Origin: Lanius collurio
Lineage: Eukaryota > Chordata > Aves > Passeriformes > Laniidae
DNA length: 64,000 nucleotides
Reading direction: 5' to 3'
NCBI GenBank assembly: GCA_020086605.1
Contig: JACBWW010000003.1
Span: forward strand, 4,439,260-4,503,259
In this document: positions 50,401 to 64,000 of the stretch, in pieces
How the letters are laid out: every line of letters starts with the position of its first letter
Numbering within the stretch: position 1 is the first letter of the stretch
Program-made: the position numbers and the translations under genes
The notes under the pieces: model-generated
What the model was told of the DNA's origin: nothing
The model's input: only the letters and a program-made list of their open reading frames with translations
Database searches by the model: none

Positions 50401-53163
50401 TCCCCTGTGTTCATTTAGGCATGATCTGTCTTCGTGTCTCTTTTACTCTCATTATTATCTTGCCTTACCAATTAGGTAAGGCACTGAACGGCCTGTTATT
50501 CCAGCCTGGGAGGGCTGGGGGTCAGAAGGAGTCATGCTTAATGTTAAGTGGCTGTGAAACGTTAAAGCCTGTAAATTCATCAGGACAGTTGGCCTGGCCC
50601 ACTGCAGGGCAAGGGGTGTAAGTACTTTTCTGCTTGAATTACGCATGGAATAGCACCGGCTTTGAAACGCCAGGATCCACGCTGAGCTCAGAGAACGCTC
50701 CCCAAGTGCGTAGCTCCATCCTCAGCTCTAATAGCAGGAGCAACAGGGGTTATTTTTGGAAGCTCTTGGCAGACAGATAGAAAAAGAAACTTCAAAAATC
50801 ATTCTGCCTTTTTACTGAGGACCCCCTTAGGAGTACTACTGGGAAGAAGTCTGTCGACCTGCCACAGCTAATAGTCACTCAGCAACCCGGCGTAACCAGC
50901 GCTCCAGAATCAATGCGCTGCAGCTATTCAGTAGTACCACATCTGATGCTTGAAAGGATGGAAAATACGATATGTGACAGCTGCTTAGGAGTGATAGTGA
51001 TAGTGAACAAGAAGCCTAACGGGTACTGGAATGTCCCCGCCCCGCACACAGAAAGGACGCGGAAGGGAATGATGACTTTTCCTAGCACTGCTGCACTCTT
51101 CGGCAGGCACCATCCTGTGTGCCAGATTGGCAACTCCAGCAGCTCAACAGCAATTATTCACATGCCCCCTCTGAGGCAGTGGTTTGCTACTCACTGTATC
51201 CCTGCTATATCATCTACCAGACTGCTGACTGCACATCAAGAGGTTTTTCATTTCTTGGACAAGGGAATAAGAGATCAACAGACAGAAAAGGGTCAAATCT
51301 CTGAGTCTAGAATTTGTACAAGGAAAGCAAAGAACTATTTGTAAGCAATACGGACAAGGTTAAAATCTAAAGGAGGCTAGTTAACTTTGGAAAGAAGGAA
51401 TTTCTGATGCACCAAAAAAAACTGGCAGGGTTTGTTACTATGGTGTTTAATACTGGCTTCATTGGAACCTCAGTTGCATATTCTCTTGGTCTGCTTGAAA
51501 CTTAACACTCAGCAATATTTAAATAATTTCTGGAATTATGGATTATTTCTTGAAATACAATATTGTCTCATTTTGATTTAAACTAAGATATTTCTTTGGC
51601 AAAGGCAACTTTGCTTCTGACTACTATATGGCTTAGCACCTCAAACCTTTATCTCCAATAATAAATAGTTACAGTTACACCTCATCTCCATGATATTCAC
51701 TCTTCATTGTATGAGCATAGCTAAGATTGGTATTTACAGAAAAAAAAGTTCCCTTGTTCTGAGAGGAAAGCTTTTTTTTTACATAGCTGAAACATTTTAA
51801 AATATGTCTCAAAACAATTCTCATAAACTAATAATTTTGGCAAACTTCTATAGAAAAAAGGTCTTCAGTACAAAGCAATAATGTTATTACTAGCACCCAG
51901 AATGATAGAACACCTCCTTAAAAAAAAAAAAAGGACAAGAAGAAATTTCATCAGGAGAGAACCTACTTATTAAAGACATTGTAAAAGTAAAGATGACTCT
52001 GAATTTGGTGTGTAAAGATGAGTTTGATCAAAGGTTAGTTTAATCATTCATCTATACAAGGAAGTGCTGCCCTGAGTTGCCAGTAGCTCTTCTTGACCTA
52101 TTAAAAGTCTTAAGTGAATGTATTTTGTAAATCTCAATTGGAAAGACTCCCTTAATAACTCAGGTATGAAAACAACTTTTTAATATATATTTTACTAGTT
52201 ATTTTTTCCTGCAAATAAATATTTCCTGTCATCATGTTCAATTTTTTACACTGTAAGATTTTTTTATCTTGCTTTAAGATAGATAAACTCCCTTTCAAAT
52301 ATTTATATACCACCAAGAAATATTTTCAAGACTGCCTCTGCTTGTGATTTTATCTTCACACTAAGGGACTCAAAAGGTTAAGATTTTAATCCACTGCAAG
52401 GGATTTGCTGAATAAATATCTTGTTTGTAAGAGCTGTATTAGGACAACACACTAAACCTACTCCATCTAACTACAACACACTGAATATTGTCAAGAAAAT
52501 AAACTCTTCTGTTTATCCTTACTTATGCACAGAGTTATGAATAACTCTTATAACCAGCTAGTGATCCTGCCTACATTATCTTGTCTGTAAACATGCCCTG
52601 CATGCTGAAACAGCTGAAAGGAACATACAGGATTAGGAAAAATCACAGAAGCTGAAAACATGTTTTGACGCAACTATGGGAGAAAAAAATCCTCTGCTCC
52701 AGGTGAAAAGCTTTATAGTCTGTCTCATCTCCCCTTATCCTCACATTGCCCAGAACTGCCTTACTTTGTCAAAGAGAAGCTATGATGAAAAGCTCCTTAG
52801 AGTGACCCAACTTGAAGGAATGCCTCCTTTTTTAATTTCCCTAGGAGATAAAACAGTATATAAGTGTCTGCTTTCAAATGATTGTTTTTCAAATGGTATA
52901 CTAGGAATGGTTAGAAAAAAAAAACTTTATATTGAGCAAAAACACACACTTCCAAAGGTTTGGTAATCTGTAAATCACTGCTTAAACTTTGAGTTTCAAC
53001 ATTTGATTTTTAACCTGGGAGATCCCAAGCATGTCACAAACCTTATCAGAGATCCTGTTTATCATTAATGTATAAATTATTGGTGGATTGTTTAAGAACA
53101 GAATCTAGCATTAGCCTGCAGAGGAACAGCTCTTTAATAACATGAAGGAATTTTTCACTATAA
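44476..53163. other. Unique sequence, no confident gene
   Basis: About 8.7 kb have no recognised transposon. Larger open frames (46704-47012 plus; 50913-51344 plus, 143 codons) show no domain, signal peptide or family resemblance. Simple runs include A tracts at 50119-50137 and 51920-51931. Confidence 0.5.
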
Positions 53164-53560
53164 TTGACCCAGGTGGCCAAGAAGGCCAATGGCATCCTGG
53201 CCCATATCAGGAATAGTGTGACCAGCAGGTCTCAGGAAAGTGATTCTCCCTCTGTACTTGGCACTTGTGAGGCCTCACCTTGAGTGCTGTGTCCAGTTCT
53301 GGGCACCTCAGTTCAGGAAGGACGTGAAGGTGCTGAGAAAGGTCCATAGAAGGGAAATGAAGCTGGTGAAGGGTCTGGAGCACAAGTCCTGTGAGGAGCA
53401 GCTGGGGGAGCTGGGGGTGTTTAACTTGGAGAAAAGGAGGCTTGGGGGGAACCTCATCACCCCCACCTCACAAAGAGGCTGTAACCAGGTGCCTCTTCTC
53501 CCAGGCAATTAGTGACAGGATAGAAGGACATAGTCTGAAACTGCACCAGAGGAGGAAAAC
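53164..53560 (+). mobile_element. CR1 LINE fragment with reverse-transcriptase C-terminal remnant
   Basis: It starts GACCCAGGTGGCCAAGAAGG, a common CR1 ORF2 position. An open frame (53240-53512) encodes the CR1 C-terminal signature [17 protein letters not shown], then a Lys/Arg-rich stretch, then LEKRRLGG. The region after CTCATCACCCCC is diverged or deleted, and the 3' terminus is missing. It is a fragment, not an active element. Confidence 0.85.
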
Positions 53561-56500
53561 ATTTAACTAGCTACCTGGAGAGCATGGACTTGAAAAATCT
53601 AAAAAATCAGTTTAAGGGTTTTTTCATGTTTTCTCCTCAGATTGAAATGAATTCTTTTGAGAAGTCCATGGAAAGTTGGAATTACAGCAATGAGAAAATA
53701 TTTCAGATGTGAGTCTGCACAACTTAATAATATACCTGTCCAGAATGTTTCTACCTAAGTGCATAGAGAATGATTTCCTCTAATAGCTTTAAAAGTTTAA
53801 AAAGTGAACTCTATTTTTTTTTTTTGTAATTCTACTTTTACACCTAAATTTTAAGTTGTTTTTTCCTATGAAGCCAAAAACCATACACTGCAACTATCTC
53901 CAGTTCTCCCTAACAAAATACATTTTGCCATTAGGTTTCCTTAGAATCAAATTCAGAGAAAAAATGTTTTTACAATTTTTTTGCAATTTATAAGTAAAAC
54001 AAAACAAACCCAATGGTTCTTGTTGCTAATGAAGGCAGCAGCCTCACTCTGCCTTAGGAATTTCATAAGGCACTGCATGATACTAAATAAGTTTCTTAAG
54101 TATTCCTTTTGCATTATACAGTTAGTGGTACACAGATTTGTCTGGTAAACAAGTATATTTTACTATTTACACTTTATTTCCACTATAGAATGAAAAAGAA
54201 TGTGTGACCAGCAGAACTAGGGAAAAGGACAATAAAATGATAATGTGGTGTAAGATTTGGAGCATCCCAGTCAGTTAATTTGCTTTTCTACAGGAGGCGT
54301 AGCTATCTGAATTTCCATAATATAAAACCATTTAGTCTTCCACAGAGTAGGAAAAAAACATCCCTGTGGCATGGTTTAAGGTCAACTATTAGAGTAAAAC
54401 ATTCATTTTCATGATACATATGAAATAAACATTGAAATATAACACAGAACCTTTTCTTGCATCAGCAGTGGTAAAAACAGCAAATAGTTGGTTCAGCAAG
54501 GAAGTTTTACAATTATTTGTCAGGATTTTTCATTTTCTGGTCAGAAACACCAACCTCTTCTCTATGAGTAAAGATATAAAGAAGTGAACACTGCTTGGTA
54601 TTCACGGATGCTTCTATAAGTAAAATTATAGCATGGATTTATTCATAAAATAAAGAATGCATTCACTCCACATATGTCTTTGTTTTATTCTCTAATAGTT
54701 TCACAGGATCAGCAGCCTCTTCTCTTTAGAAAAAGACCACTCTTACTAAAATAGGGAAAAAATTATACTGGTGATGAAAGACACACAGAGCTCATAAAAA
54801 TGAATCACTACATATGCTGGCTAACAATGTCTCAATTTAAAACAACATAATTCCTGAAAGTTGTGTGGCATAAATAATTTCTTTCATGTGAGCAGTATTT
54901 ATATGGATTTGTCAGTATTACCAGGAGAAAACAAACAAATTTTAATGCTGTCCTAAAACTCACACGTGCAGGCATTCACTATCCAAAAACTGGGATCATA
55001 GCTAACAGCGATAAAAATGTTAATTTATTTCTAATCCTGTAGAAGTCTATTTTCTCTAATAGTTACGGAAATGGAAATGAAGAGGTGTCTAAAATGAACA
55101 CACGTATTTTGCTTCTTCAAAGACCAAGAATTTCAACTGGGTACTTTTGGATAAGCTGTCCGATGTATTTTGTGCAAGACATATTTGGGACATAAAAAAA
55201 TGAGCATCCTAAAGGGTGTACAATAATACACTGGATAAGGCCTTATGAATCAAAGTGTTCAAGACTTTTTAAGAATTGCAGAGGTAGGATTCCCTCCCTT
55301 GGACCACATGACCTTTCACATATGTTTATGTATGTATTGTGCTTATTCTTCAGCATTCAGTGTATCTGCACTGACAGGTAATCCATCTGGTGTTGGCAAA
55401 AGACATATGGAGAAGTCTTTTAGAGTGAATGTCCTGCAACCTCTGTCTTCAGGAGAGGCAGAATTTTTCCTCATCTTTCCCAGCTATTACAAAAATTATA
55501 CAAATCTGTGGACAGAAATGCTACATGTTACTATCTGTCTACATATCCCCATACCTTAAAATGGGGATTTTTTTCCTCAAATGTATAACTCTTTCCTCCC
55601 TCTAGAAATTCTACTGCTCTTGTCTGAGGCAGGGGGCCCAATATTCATATTCAGTATCAAAACTGAGGATGGTCATTTTCAATCTAAGTAATAGGGGAAC
55701 ACTAATGAAATCACAGAATCGAAAATAAATAAATAAATAAATGCATTAGAGAGAAAAAACAAATATCCACAAAATCCCCAACAATTTTTCTGCCTAAAAG
55801 GTTATTGAACAGATGAACAGATTGCTGAATTACTTATGCTCTTCTATAGGTACATATACATGCTTTAAATACCTAACGACTATATTAGTTTATAATATGT
55901 CCATTGTGTCAAAATTTCCAGCTCCCTGAAAAAAATCCACATTTTACTCTTGGAATGTTTCTTCTGGTGTCCTTCATTAAAAATATTACACAAAAGACAT
56001 GTGGCAATGCTCTGATTTAAGGTAGGTCAAGGCAGAAATTTCACGTCATCACTCTGAGAAAATGGGGTAAGAAATTTAGACAGTTTGCATGCACAGAATA
56101 ATTCTTTTGGATCCCTTCATCTCAACTGTCTTTGGTGTCAGCCCAAGAGACGAAATGCATGTAACTGAGCAGCCTTGTAATTCTGGCACCATTAAGAAGA
56201 CTGCCCTCCCTTCTCTCTTCCAGACCTCCTGACATTTGTTTCTAGTCTGCATTGTCTGATTAAGCCCAGAGTCTGAAGGCCTTCCTTGAAGATCATACTT
56301 ACCATGAGGAAAGACAGACTTTTCCCAAGGGCTGGAAAAAGAAGCCACTTAAGAAATGAGGACTGAAAAGCCACATTTGTGATGGGTTTTATTACCTGAA
56401 CAGGACTGCATTTTACTTGTGACCTTCTCTTGGAAGATCATGTAGCATCTTCCAACCACGGCAGCACTTCAGCAGACTTTTGCATTGTTCTGAGCCAGCT

Positions 56501-59500
56501 GCTACACCCTCACAAGACTGCAGTGGTGAATTAAGTCTAGTATCTGTGTTCCATTTGTGTGCAAAAACTTCAAAGGCACAAATAAATTCCACTGCTTATT
56601 TATGAAACACTTTGGAGCTGTGGCAATGAACAGATATTGATGCACAACTAGTTTGAACTGAAATGCCAGTGCCAGATTTGGAGAAACACTGAGATGAAGG
56701 CAACAACTTGAGAGAGTGAACCTCACCCCAAACTTCAAAACATGCCACAATGCTGTTGTTTCTGGCAATCTGAAACAAGTCTCTTGAAGTTGTTTTCCTA
56801 GGATCCACATCTGTTCTCTAGTGTTAGAAAGTCACAGTGGGGAGGAGGGTGAAGAAACAAACATCAGGCAAGGGAACTTTATTTAAAAGGTACCAATTCC
56901 CTACCTATTTTCATGCTCTTCTATTTCAAACTTTGAAAGTATAACATGATCCAGTAATTTGGGGGTATTATCAACTGCCTCAAGCCCAAATTGCCACTTC
57001 AAAATGTGGAAAGCGTTTCTGAATTTCCCCACAGCTTTCACCCTTGCCTAAAACTATTCTATAACACTCACTAATGTTCTAGTTTCTTTGTCAAGGCAGA
57101 TGCTGCTAAAGACAACCTGAACTACCTTATGCCAGAGGATGGAGATATATTAGCATTTCCAGGCCAAGACAATCAATTAATTGGTAATAACTACTAGAAT
57201 AAATCAGCCTTGTCTATCTGGCTTCATTACTCAGAAACAAAGCACCAGCATGTCTTTTCTGCTGTCACTTCAATTCATTTTTTTCTATATATTTTGCTTA
57301 ATCTTAGACGGCATCATATTTGAATTTATTTAAAAGTCATGCCTCATATTACTTTTCAGTATCTCTGCATTGCCCTGTATCAGCACAACCTATGGAAATT
57401 GGGTGCTGTGCTTGCTGGGCTGCATTTTCAGGAGGAGAAAGTGGAGGTGGGAGTGCTTATTAAAAATACTGGGATGATCCAGTGTGGGTATGGCTTCTAC
57501 CTTTGCATCTGCAGGGATGCTGAAAGTGTGTCCATAGACTCTTAACCATTCCTTGTCAGCCCAAGAGCAAATATGTTTTTGCATAGGCCATCATCAGCCA
57601 AAGTCAGAGGTTTGGTAATATTACCCTAAATGCTCAGGTGAAATCTGTGAGGATTTAGGAGAAAATAAGGTATCTCTGCCTCAAGAACAGAAACATCCTT
57701 CAATTAGGGGAGACTGGGCCTGTACAGTTTCAGCTTTGCTGTTGTTACCTACTGCTGACTGTTTATCCACTTCCAGGATGGAAATGCAAGTACCATATCC
57801 ACAAACGTGGACCAGTTGGTGACATTTCACAAATATTCTCAGCCAGAAAGGTTTCCTTATATGAATAAACTCTAAACATCCATGTTGAACGTAAACCTAG
57901 TTGACCAAATTCAACTGTCCAGTCCTGACCTCCTCCTTCATGAGTTTTATTTTCCAGATATTACTGTTTGAAGCCTTTCCATAATTTATAGCACGTTACT
58001 CCACACTTTCTTTAGTTTTCAAAGCCAGGTCTAAATAAAGACCAAAAAACACTTCAAACAACTTAATCCTTCCTAGAAAAGGCTGTTAGCATTCAAAGAT
58101 GACATTACATCAAAAGCAAAGGTTAAACTCCAGAATGCATTCTTTGAATGAAGTAACAAAAGCTCTATTATAGCCTTTGATCACTTGAGCTCACCTGTAG
58201 GAAATGTTACACCTTTTTATTAAACTGTTGAATTGTCTTTGCTGTACAAGCTGGAGACATTCTTGACAGGCTTAAAGTCGTTAACACCTCTGAGGAATGC
58301 TCAGCAGAGCCTATAATACTCTCTCATGTCTATGCATGTTAGTACAGCAACACTATAGTTTCCTAACAGCCCAGGCACTCTTTCCTTTTCTTATTTCTGC
58401 AACAAATATATTGAAATGAGTGAAAAAGTAATATATTGACAAAATTATCCATGACCCAGATGTGCACAGCAAATTATTTGATGCTATCAGGAAATAAAGA
58501 CCTTATCACTAAATTAGCAAATGTACTGAAATACCATGAGAGAATTTTAAATAAATCACCACTGAATTACTGAAAAGAAAACCAAACAAATGTGCATTTT
58601 TAATTGGTGGCTGGGCAATACATTCACCATTGTCCATTACCAACTGCTGTACACAGAGTAAATTTATTTTTTCATTCAGATAGCCCGCATTCACATTCTC
58701 ACACAAACTGACACACACATACCCACCATACTTTTCCTCCCTCTCTCTTGCATTAACTACTTGTATATAAATGTAGTTGCATGCAACTGTGGACCATGAA
58801 AATAAAGATCAACATTATATCTTTAATTTCTCTTCTCTTAAAGCTTGCTGCACGTTTATTTAGTTTTAGAAACACTGCCAAATATAAACACATCTTCTCT
58901 TGAAAGTAAAAATAAATAAATAAGCTTATAAGGATGTTGTGACAATCCAGACTGCTATTTAGTTCTAATAGCTTTAACAATGAACAGCTGAAAGCTATTT
59001 TCCCCCAGCCTCTGTGGATCCTTTATTTTCCCCTTTTATTTCTTCTATTCTTTTGCACAGCTCATCTCTTCATACTTAAAGATTATTTTTAATAAAAACT
59101 AGCATTCCTACATGGATGCACCCTCCCAGACACACAGAGAACTAGGAGCTGATTATGCTTTTGTTCCCAAGTTGTGCTCTATATACATTACTTCTTACAT
59201 GTCACAAAGCTTTTGAATATTCCTAATACATTTTACACTTCAGGTTCTGAGACGTCTTCTGCTGAATAAGCACTCACATCCACGAAAGCTGACTTCCAGA
59301 CCATCCCTGCATGCACATACAGAAAGAATTCTTACGTAGAAATGTATGCTATGAAACAGCTGAGAAACACAGGGCAAACAACTACCAAATATAAATGATG
59401 ATTGATTTTTAAAAAGAGCACATATCCTTCAAAAAAGGAAATAAGTCTGCTGTCTGCACTGTAGCTGAAGCCTCCCACACAGCCTCATGCAATCAGCAAA

Positions 59501-61377
59501 AAGTAAGTTTACATCTTTCTTTCCCACTAGATCTATGATTTTCTTAGAGAACTTCTGACTTACTCATGCTTCTATTTAGAGATAACTATTCAGTGGAGGC
59601 TTACAGTGAGCTTCTGGATCTTAATCCTGTTGTCTCGATTAGTCTCTCTAATGATTACACAGTTTGATTGCCTCAGAGGAAGGTGGAGAAGAATGGGGTA
59701 GAGTGAAGGGAGCAGTTTGTGTAGTCCCCATTAGCTCCTGATTACAGGAAAAACAAGATAGTGTCATGTTGTCTGAGTTCAGTGGGGAGGAAGGTAATGT
59801 GCCTCAGAATAATTCTGTACAATCAAGAGATTAGAAGGATTAAATGTAACCAAACCTTTCCTAAAACAGAAGAGATGAGCAATATGCTTTTAAGTAGTAA
59901 ACACTGACTAATTTGTTGACTCATTTGTGAGGGTCTACCAACACAGTGAGAGCACTAGTGAGAATAAAGCAGCTGCCCATACCTGTTTCCATGCTGAATC
60001 ACATGGAATGGATTTAAGATTGCTGTGCCTGTATGACTTTACTCACTGAAGATTTCTGTCTTTCTCCCTTTTCTAACTCAACTGGGCAATAAAAACTCAG
60101 TATTTTCTAAAACTATGAATTTTTCTATACCTTTGGGTGACCAGAACAAATGAGTAAAAGCCACCTCACTTTGAAGAAATTTTCATCAGCAATTTCTTCT
60201 TAGATATGAGGGATTTAGCATTTGTATTTTTCATAAAAGTTGAAAATGGCTTTTATAACAATTAAATCAGAAAAACAACAATATAAATTTATTTGCTAAT
60301 TCCTTCTGAAAAATTATACAATACAAAAACATGCCTAATAGACTTTTCATTTTTCTACTTTTGATCATTTCCTTAATTAACAACTAATGATTTTCTTATT
60401 TCATTTTATGAAAACAGCTCATTATTTGCAGTGACATACAGAAATTCTTCATCAAATATCTTCAGTTTCTGGAGAACAACTTAATCTTTTCTGCAATCAC
60501 AGTCCTGTCAGATGCAGAAAGCAATATTCACTCTGCACAGAAAAGTCCTTTTTAGTCCTCACAAGACTGTGACATTACTGTGTGGTAATATTCACAGTAG
60601 TGAAAACACAGGAGCATATCCACATCTTTTCACTCTTCAAAGCTTGTAGACAGTGATGGACTAAACTGAGAACAGCAGCTCCTCCAAATGGAAAAAAACG
60701 TATCCCATCCTTATCAAGAAAACATCGAGTCTGTGCTGCTTATTCTATTTTAAAAGTCAATTATCCCCTAATGATAGCCTGCTCCTCCCTTCAAGGCACA
60801 ACATTCAGAAGAGAGGAGTAACTGCAGTGAAGTATGAAAGCAACATGTTCCAAAATGATATGGAAAGCAAGTGCAACTCTTTCCTATATATGCAGTAACA
60901 CCAGAAGAGTGGAGGAGCTGTGGTCTGCCAGTTGCTTTCCTCACAACAGCAAAATAAAGGTGATAAATAAAACCTTAGAAGCAGTTTATGGAATTGGTTT
61001 AAGATTATGTATCATGTCAAAAGAAATTAGTAAGGAGAGAGACTATATTTTATTGGGTTAGGCAGTTTAACAGGAAAATACAAATTTCTGAAGTCCTTTA
61101 TCAGATGAAATGCAGAATCTCTTGGTTTCCAAAAATATTTTAGTTCATGTAACTCCACTTCCAACTAACTCAAGGATCTGAAAACGAAAGTAACAGCAGA
61201 GGAAAACTGAAAGTTTACAGTTCATGTAGACACATGGGCTAAAGCTCACAACAAACCCAGACACAGCCTGGAAAAAAAATTGAATTGCTCTTGGCTTCAG
61301 ATACCTGGCCTTCAGTCACCAGGATGAATCTCAGATTAGCTTTCCCAAATCCATTTTATTCATAAACCCTGTGCTTA
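53561..61377. other. Unique AT-rich sequence, no gene seen
   Basis: No transposon or coding region is recognised. (AAAT)n repeats occur at 55722-55743 and briefly near 58908-58922. Frames of 60-105 codons are scattered on both strands without family resemblance. Confidence 0.55.
55722..55743. repeat. (AAAT)n microsatellite
   Basis: Five AAAT units in tandem. A short simple repeat. Confidence 0.8.
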
Positions 61378-61790
61378 TCACAGAATCATAAAATTGCCTG
61401 GGTTGGAAGTGACCTCTAGAGGTGATCTGGATCCAATCCTCCTGCTGTTGGCAGGGACACCTTTCACTGGACCAGGTTGCTCAAAGACCTGTCCAATCTG
61501 GCACATTTCCAGGGATGAGGCATCCACGTCTCCAAGCAACCCATTCCAGTGTTTCACCACCCTCACAGTAAAGAATTTCTTCATTATGTCAAATCTAAAT
61601 CATTCCTTTTTCAGTTTAAAACCATTACCCCTTCTCCCTTTGCAACAGGCTGTACCACAAAGTTTGTCTGTTTCTCTCTTCTAAGCCCCTTTAAGTACTG
61701 AAAGGCCACAATCAGGTCTTCCCTGAGCCTTCTGTCCACCAGGCTAAACAATGCCAACTCTCTCAGCCTTTCTTTATGAAGCAAGAACAT
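61378..61790 (-). mobile_element. CR1 LINE fragment (3' end)
   Basis: The minus-strand CR1 3' region starts at TCACAGAATCATAAAATTGC. It passes GGTTGGAAGTGACCTCTAG, AGTAAAGAATTTCTTCAT and TTAAAACCATTACCCCTTC, and ends near CAACTCTCTCAGCC. All are standard CR1 3' UTR blocks. Its 5' part is truncated. It is among the less diverged CR1s in the window by eye. Confidence 0.85.
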
Positions 61791-62568
61791 CTATCTACAC
61801 AGACTTTCCACCAATGCCTAAACTGGACAACTCTTTCCCCATTTGGAGTCAGAATCTGAGGTTACTCAACTTGTTAATACAACATAAAATGAGTAATGGT
61901 GGGGAAAGAGGTTTACTGACACTCAGAAAAACTCACAGAACTGAGTTTTCCAAATACAGGTGGTCTTCTTGCTGGAAGCTCAGACTCTTTGGGAAAAGTA
62001 CAGGCAATAGCTGAATTACAGATCTGAAATAACATGTTGACATGGATGTTTTAACAAAAGAAAAATAGTGATTTTCAAATAGTCACCCCCAAACTGGACT
62101 TTTTTTCAGATCACTTGTTCAGTAACCTTGGTAATCATTAAAGGAGTTTAGGGATTCTTTTGACACATTATTCATCACAAGCAGAAGCTAGAAAGTCACA
62201 ACACTAAAAAAAGAAGTTGGTTGCCCTAGGCATGTTTCAGCTTACTGTCAGCTCAGTCTGTTCTAGTGTTTCACTTGTAATAGCTCCCTTGCTGTACTTA
62301 TGACTAATAACAATAAAATATTAACAAAATAGTTTTGCTTGGTGGTGACTCTAGAGACAGGAATGAAAGATGTTGTTGTGTCCTCTGTTTTGTTTCTAGC
62401 CTGACAAGTAGTTTTGTTCCCATTGCTGCTGTAACATTTTGATGCCAAAGGGATCGGTGACAGCAGTACTGCTGTGTTCATCACACAGAATGAACAGCCT
62501 GGTGTGCTCTCCTCACCCTGAAGAGAAATTTTTGCATTTAGTGCTTCTTCCTTCTCAACTAGAACTTT
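61791..62568. other. Unique sequence, no gene seen
   Basis: Sequence between a CR1 fragment and the putative exon. Nothing recognisable. Confidence 0.5.
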
Positions 62569-62843
62569 CTAATACCCTCCAACTTCCTCTAGCTTTTCCC
62601 ACTTTCTCCCAAATAAATAAAAGTCATGGTGATGCTTTAGGTCCTTGAGCTGCCTTGTTGCCCATGTTGAGCTCCCTTTCATCTCTTCCAGCTCCTTCTG
62701 CACTCGTTCAGCTGCAGACCTGAGAGCTGCTCCAATTCCCAGAGCCTCCAGAGTGTTGCTTTCTTCAAAATCCAACTCTCTCCCCCTCTGCACGGCAGCA
62801 ATGGATGGGAAAGGTTTGCCAGTTCTCAGAAGGCTCCCTGTAA
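62569..62843 (-). CDS. Possible coding exon, unknown protein
   Basis: A minus-strand frame stays open from an acceptor-like site (GATTTTACAG/GGAGCC at about 62842) to a stop at 62569, about 90 codons. The predicted peptide has coding-like composition: an acidic segment (RELDFEESNTLEAL), then an amphipathic charged helix (RSAAERVQKELEEM), and a basic/aromatic end. GC content is higher than in the flanks. It would suit a terminal exon, because I see no strong donor. I do not recognise the protein. It could also be an old retrocopy or a chance frame. Confidence 0.35.
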
Positions 62844-62889
62844 AATCACCCCAAAATACGCAAAAGATTAAATCTGAAATTTTTAACAA

Positions 62890-64000
62890 TGTATTTTTAT
62901 TTCACTGTAATTACTGCTTGTTTTTAAACATGCCTACAGGCCCCAGGTGAGGTTGGGCACTACCCATAGGAATAAACAGCCCTCTATGCACTTTGCCATA
63001 TAAACCTAATCAGACCAAAGATAAGGGAAGCAAATACTATAATTCTTATTATTCCATTTCACTCTGAAGTACAGTTGAATTTGTGCAAAAACATGTGGCA
63101 ACTGCAGCAAAAGTGTTCAGGCTGTACTATGAACTTGGTACTTTGTACACTGAATTCATTTTCTTATCATTTTCAGGGTTTTTTGCAAAAGCTTCATGTG
63201 GTTCTAGGACTTACAGTATTATGGTCTATTTGTTCCAGCATCAGTGCCTTATGAACAAGGTATCTGTTAAGGGTTTCTCAAACATCTCATTCAAACCAAA
63301 CTCTGAAGAAAATTTAGTTTCTTTAAACCAATTAAGGTCTATGTTTTTAATCCCTTGGGTGATGTCACATGAATGTACAATTTTACATGCAAGCTAGGAT
63401 GGATTCTTAGAATAAGAACAAATAAAATTTAAGAGAAAAAACAAAATAAGATAAGAAGATAAAATAAGCTTGAAAAAGTCAGGCACTAACCAATAATATC
63501 AAGGTTGACTTATGCATTGTCTGTGTAGATTGTAGCCTGTAATTCAAACCAAATGATGCCTTTAACATATGTTTTGCAAAGAGTACGACAAGATTGGCAA
63601 ATACTTGTGGTCTCAAAAAAATTCCCTTTTGTCCTCATGTTGGGATTCTCACCTCTTTGTGGTACACCCACAGTTTGCCTCCTCAAACTCTTTTATTCTG
63701 ATGCCTTTTTAATGCTAACACCAGTCAACTCCAGATTGCAATATCCCTTGGCATTGTAGTGGTGATATGATTCACATTACCACTGGCACTCTATCCCCTG
63801 ATAATTGCATAATTAACTTACTGTGCAATCACCACTGTTTCCAGCAACTTGTTACATGATTGCCACCTCATTTCCACAAAGCAGCACATCTTGGTTTTGA
63901 CATGGCCAAACCATGTGATGGTTGGAGACTTGTGAACTTCATCATTCCCAGAGGCTTGAAAGCTGGTTTGTCATAGCTCATATGTGAAAGCTGAGTCAGC
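62890..64000. other. Unique AT-rich sequence, no gene seen
   Basis: No repeat or coding region is recognised to the window end. If the frame just before it is an exon, this would be the upstream intron. Confidence 0.5.

Noticed and set aside
50913..51344. A 143-codon plus-strand frame
   Set aside because: It has no domain, signal or family resemblance, and it overlaps other frames of equal quality on both strands.
1..64000. CRISPR arrays, tRNA or rRNA genes, bacterial operons
   Set aside because: No regularly spaced repeats, cloverleaf genes or rRNA signatures were found. The repeats are vertebrate CR1 and LTR elements.

Overview
The window looks like non-coding DNA of a bird (or at least a sauropsid). 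It is AT-rich, has no convincing multi-exon gene, and its interspersed repeats are CR1-type LINEs plus LTR retroelements. I see no mammalian-type L1 or Alu-like repeats, no bacterial operons, no tRNA or rRNA genes and no CRISPR. Nearly all open frames are short chance frames in AT-rich DNA.

The outstanding locus is at 3637-5961. On the minus strand it is a compact endogenous provirus, bounded by a perfect 6-bp target-site duplication (CAGAGC) and two LTRs of about 291-293 bp (5' LTR 5663-5955, 3' LTR 3643-3933). It keeps a decayed primer-binding site, a splice-donor-like site, a broken gag-like fragment and a possible polypurine tract. The space where pol and env should lie is instead taken by a GC-rich, intronless, same-strand copy of a host Y-box (YBX) cold-shock-domain gene. 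The layout is that of a gene-transducing defective retrovirus fixed in the germline. The Y-box frame is nearly continuous but carries at least one stop and one frameshift.

A third LTR of the same family lies on the plus strand at 37354-37650. It is nested inside a CR1 and followed by an 18-nt primer-binding site that appears to match the 3' end of a vertebrate tRNA-Ala(AGC). About 70 bp further on is a stub of a second LTR end and then the target duplication, so this is a 'mini-provirus' that has lost its interior and nearly a whole LTR. A different LTR-like promoter with several ATTGG/CCAAT boxes and a TATA box occupies about 15.1-15.8 kb.

CR1 fragments are at about 10.0, 18.4-19.6 (the longest, with dead reverse-transcriptase remnants), 31.4, 37.2-38.0, 41.6, 53.2-53.6 and 61.4-61.8 kb. 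A 150-bp CTTT/CTCTTT microsatellite sits at 44.3 kb. The remainder is unique sequence. A few blocks (about 23.3-23.7, 34.0-34.2, 39.7-40.3 kb) have the texture of conserved regulatory elements, but one sequence cannot show conservation. A possible coding exon of unknown identity is on the minus strand near 62.6-62.85 kb.
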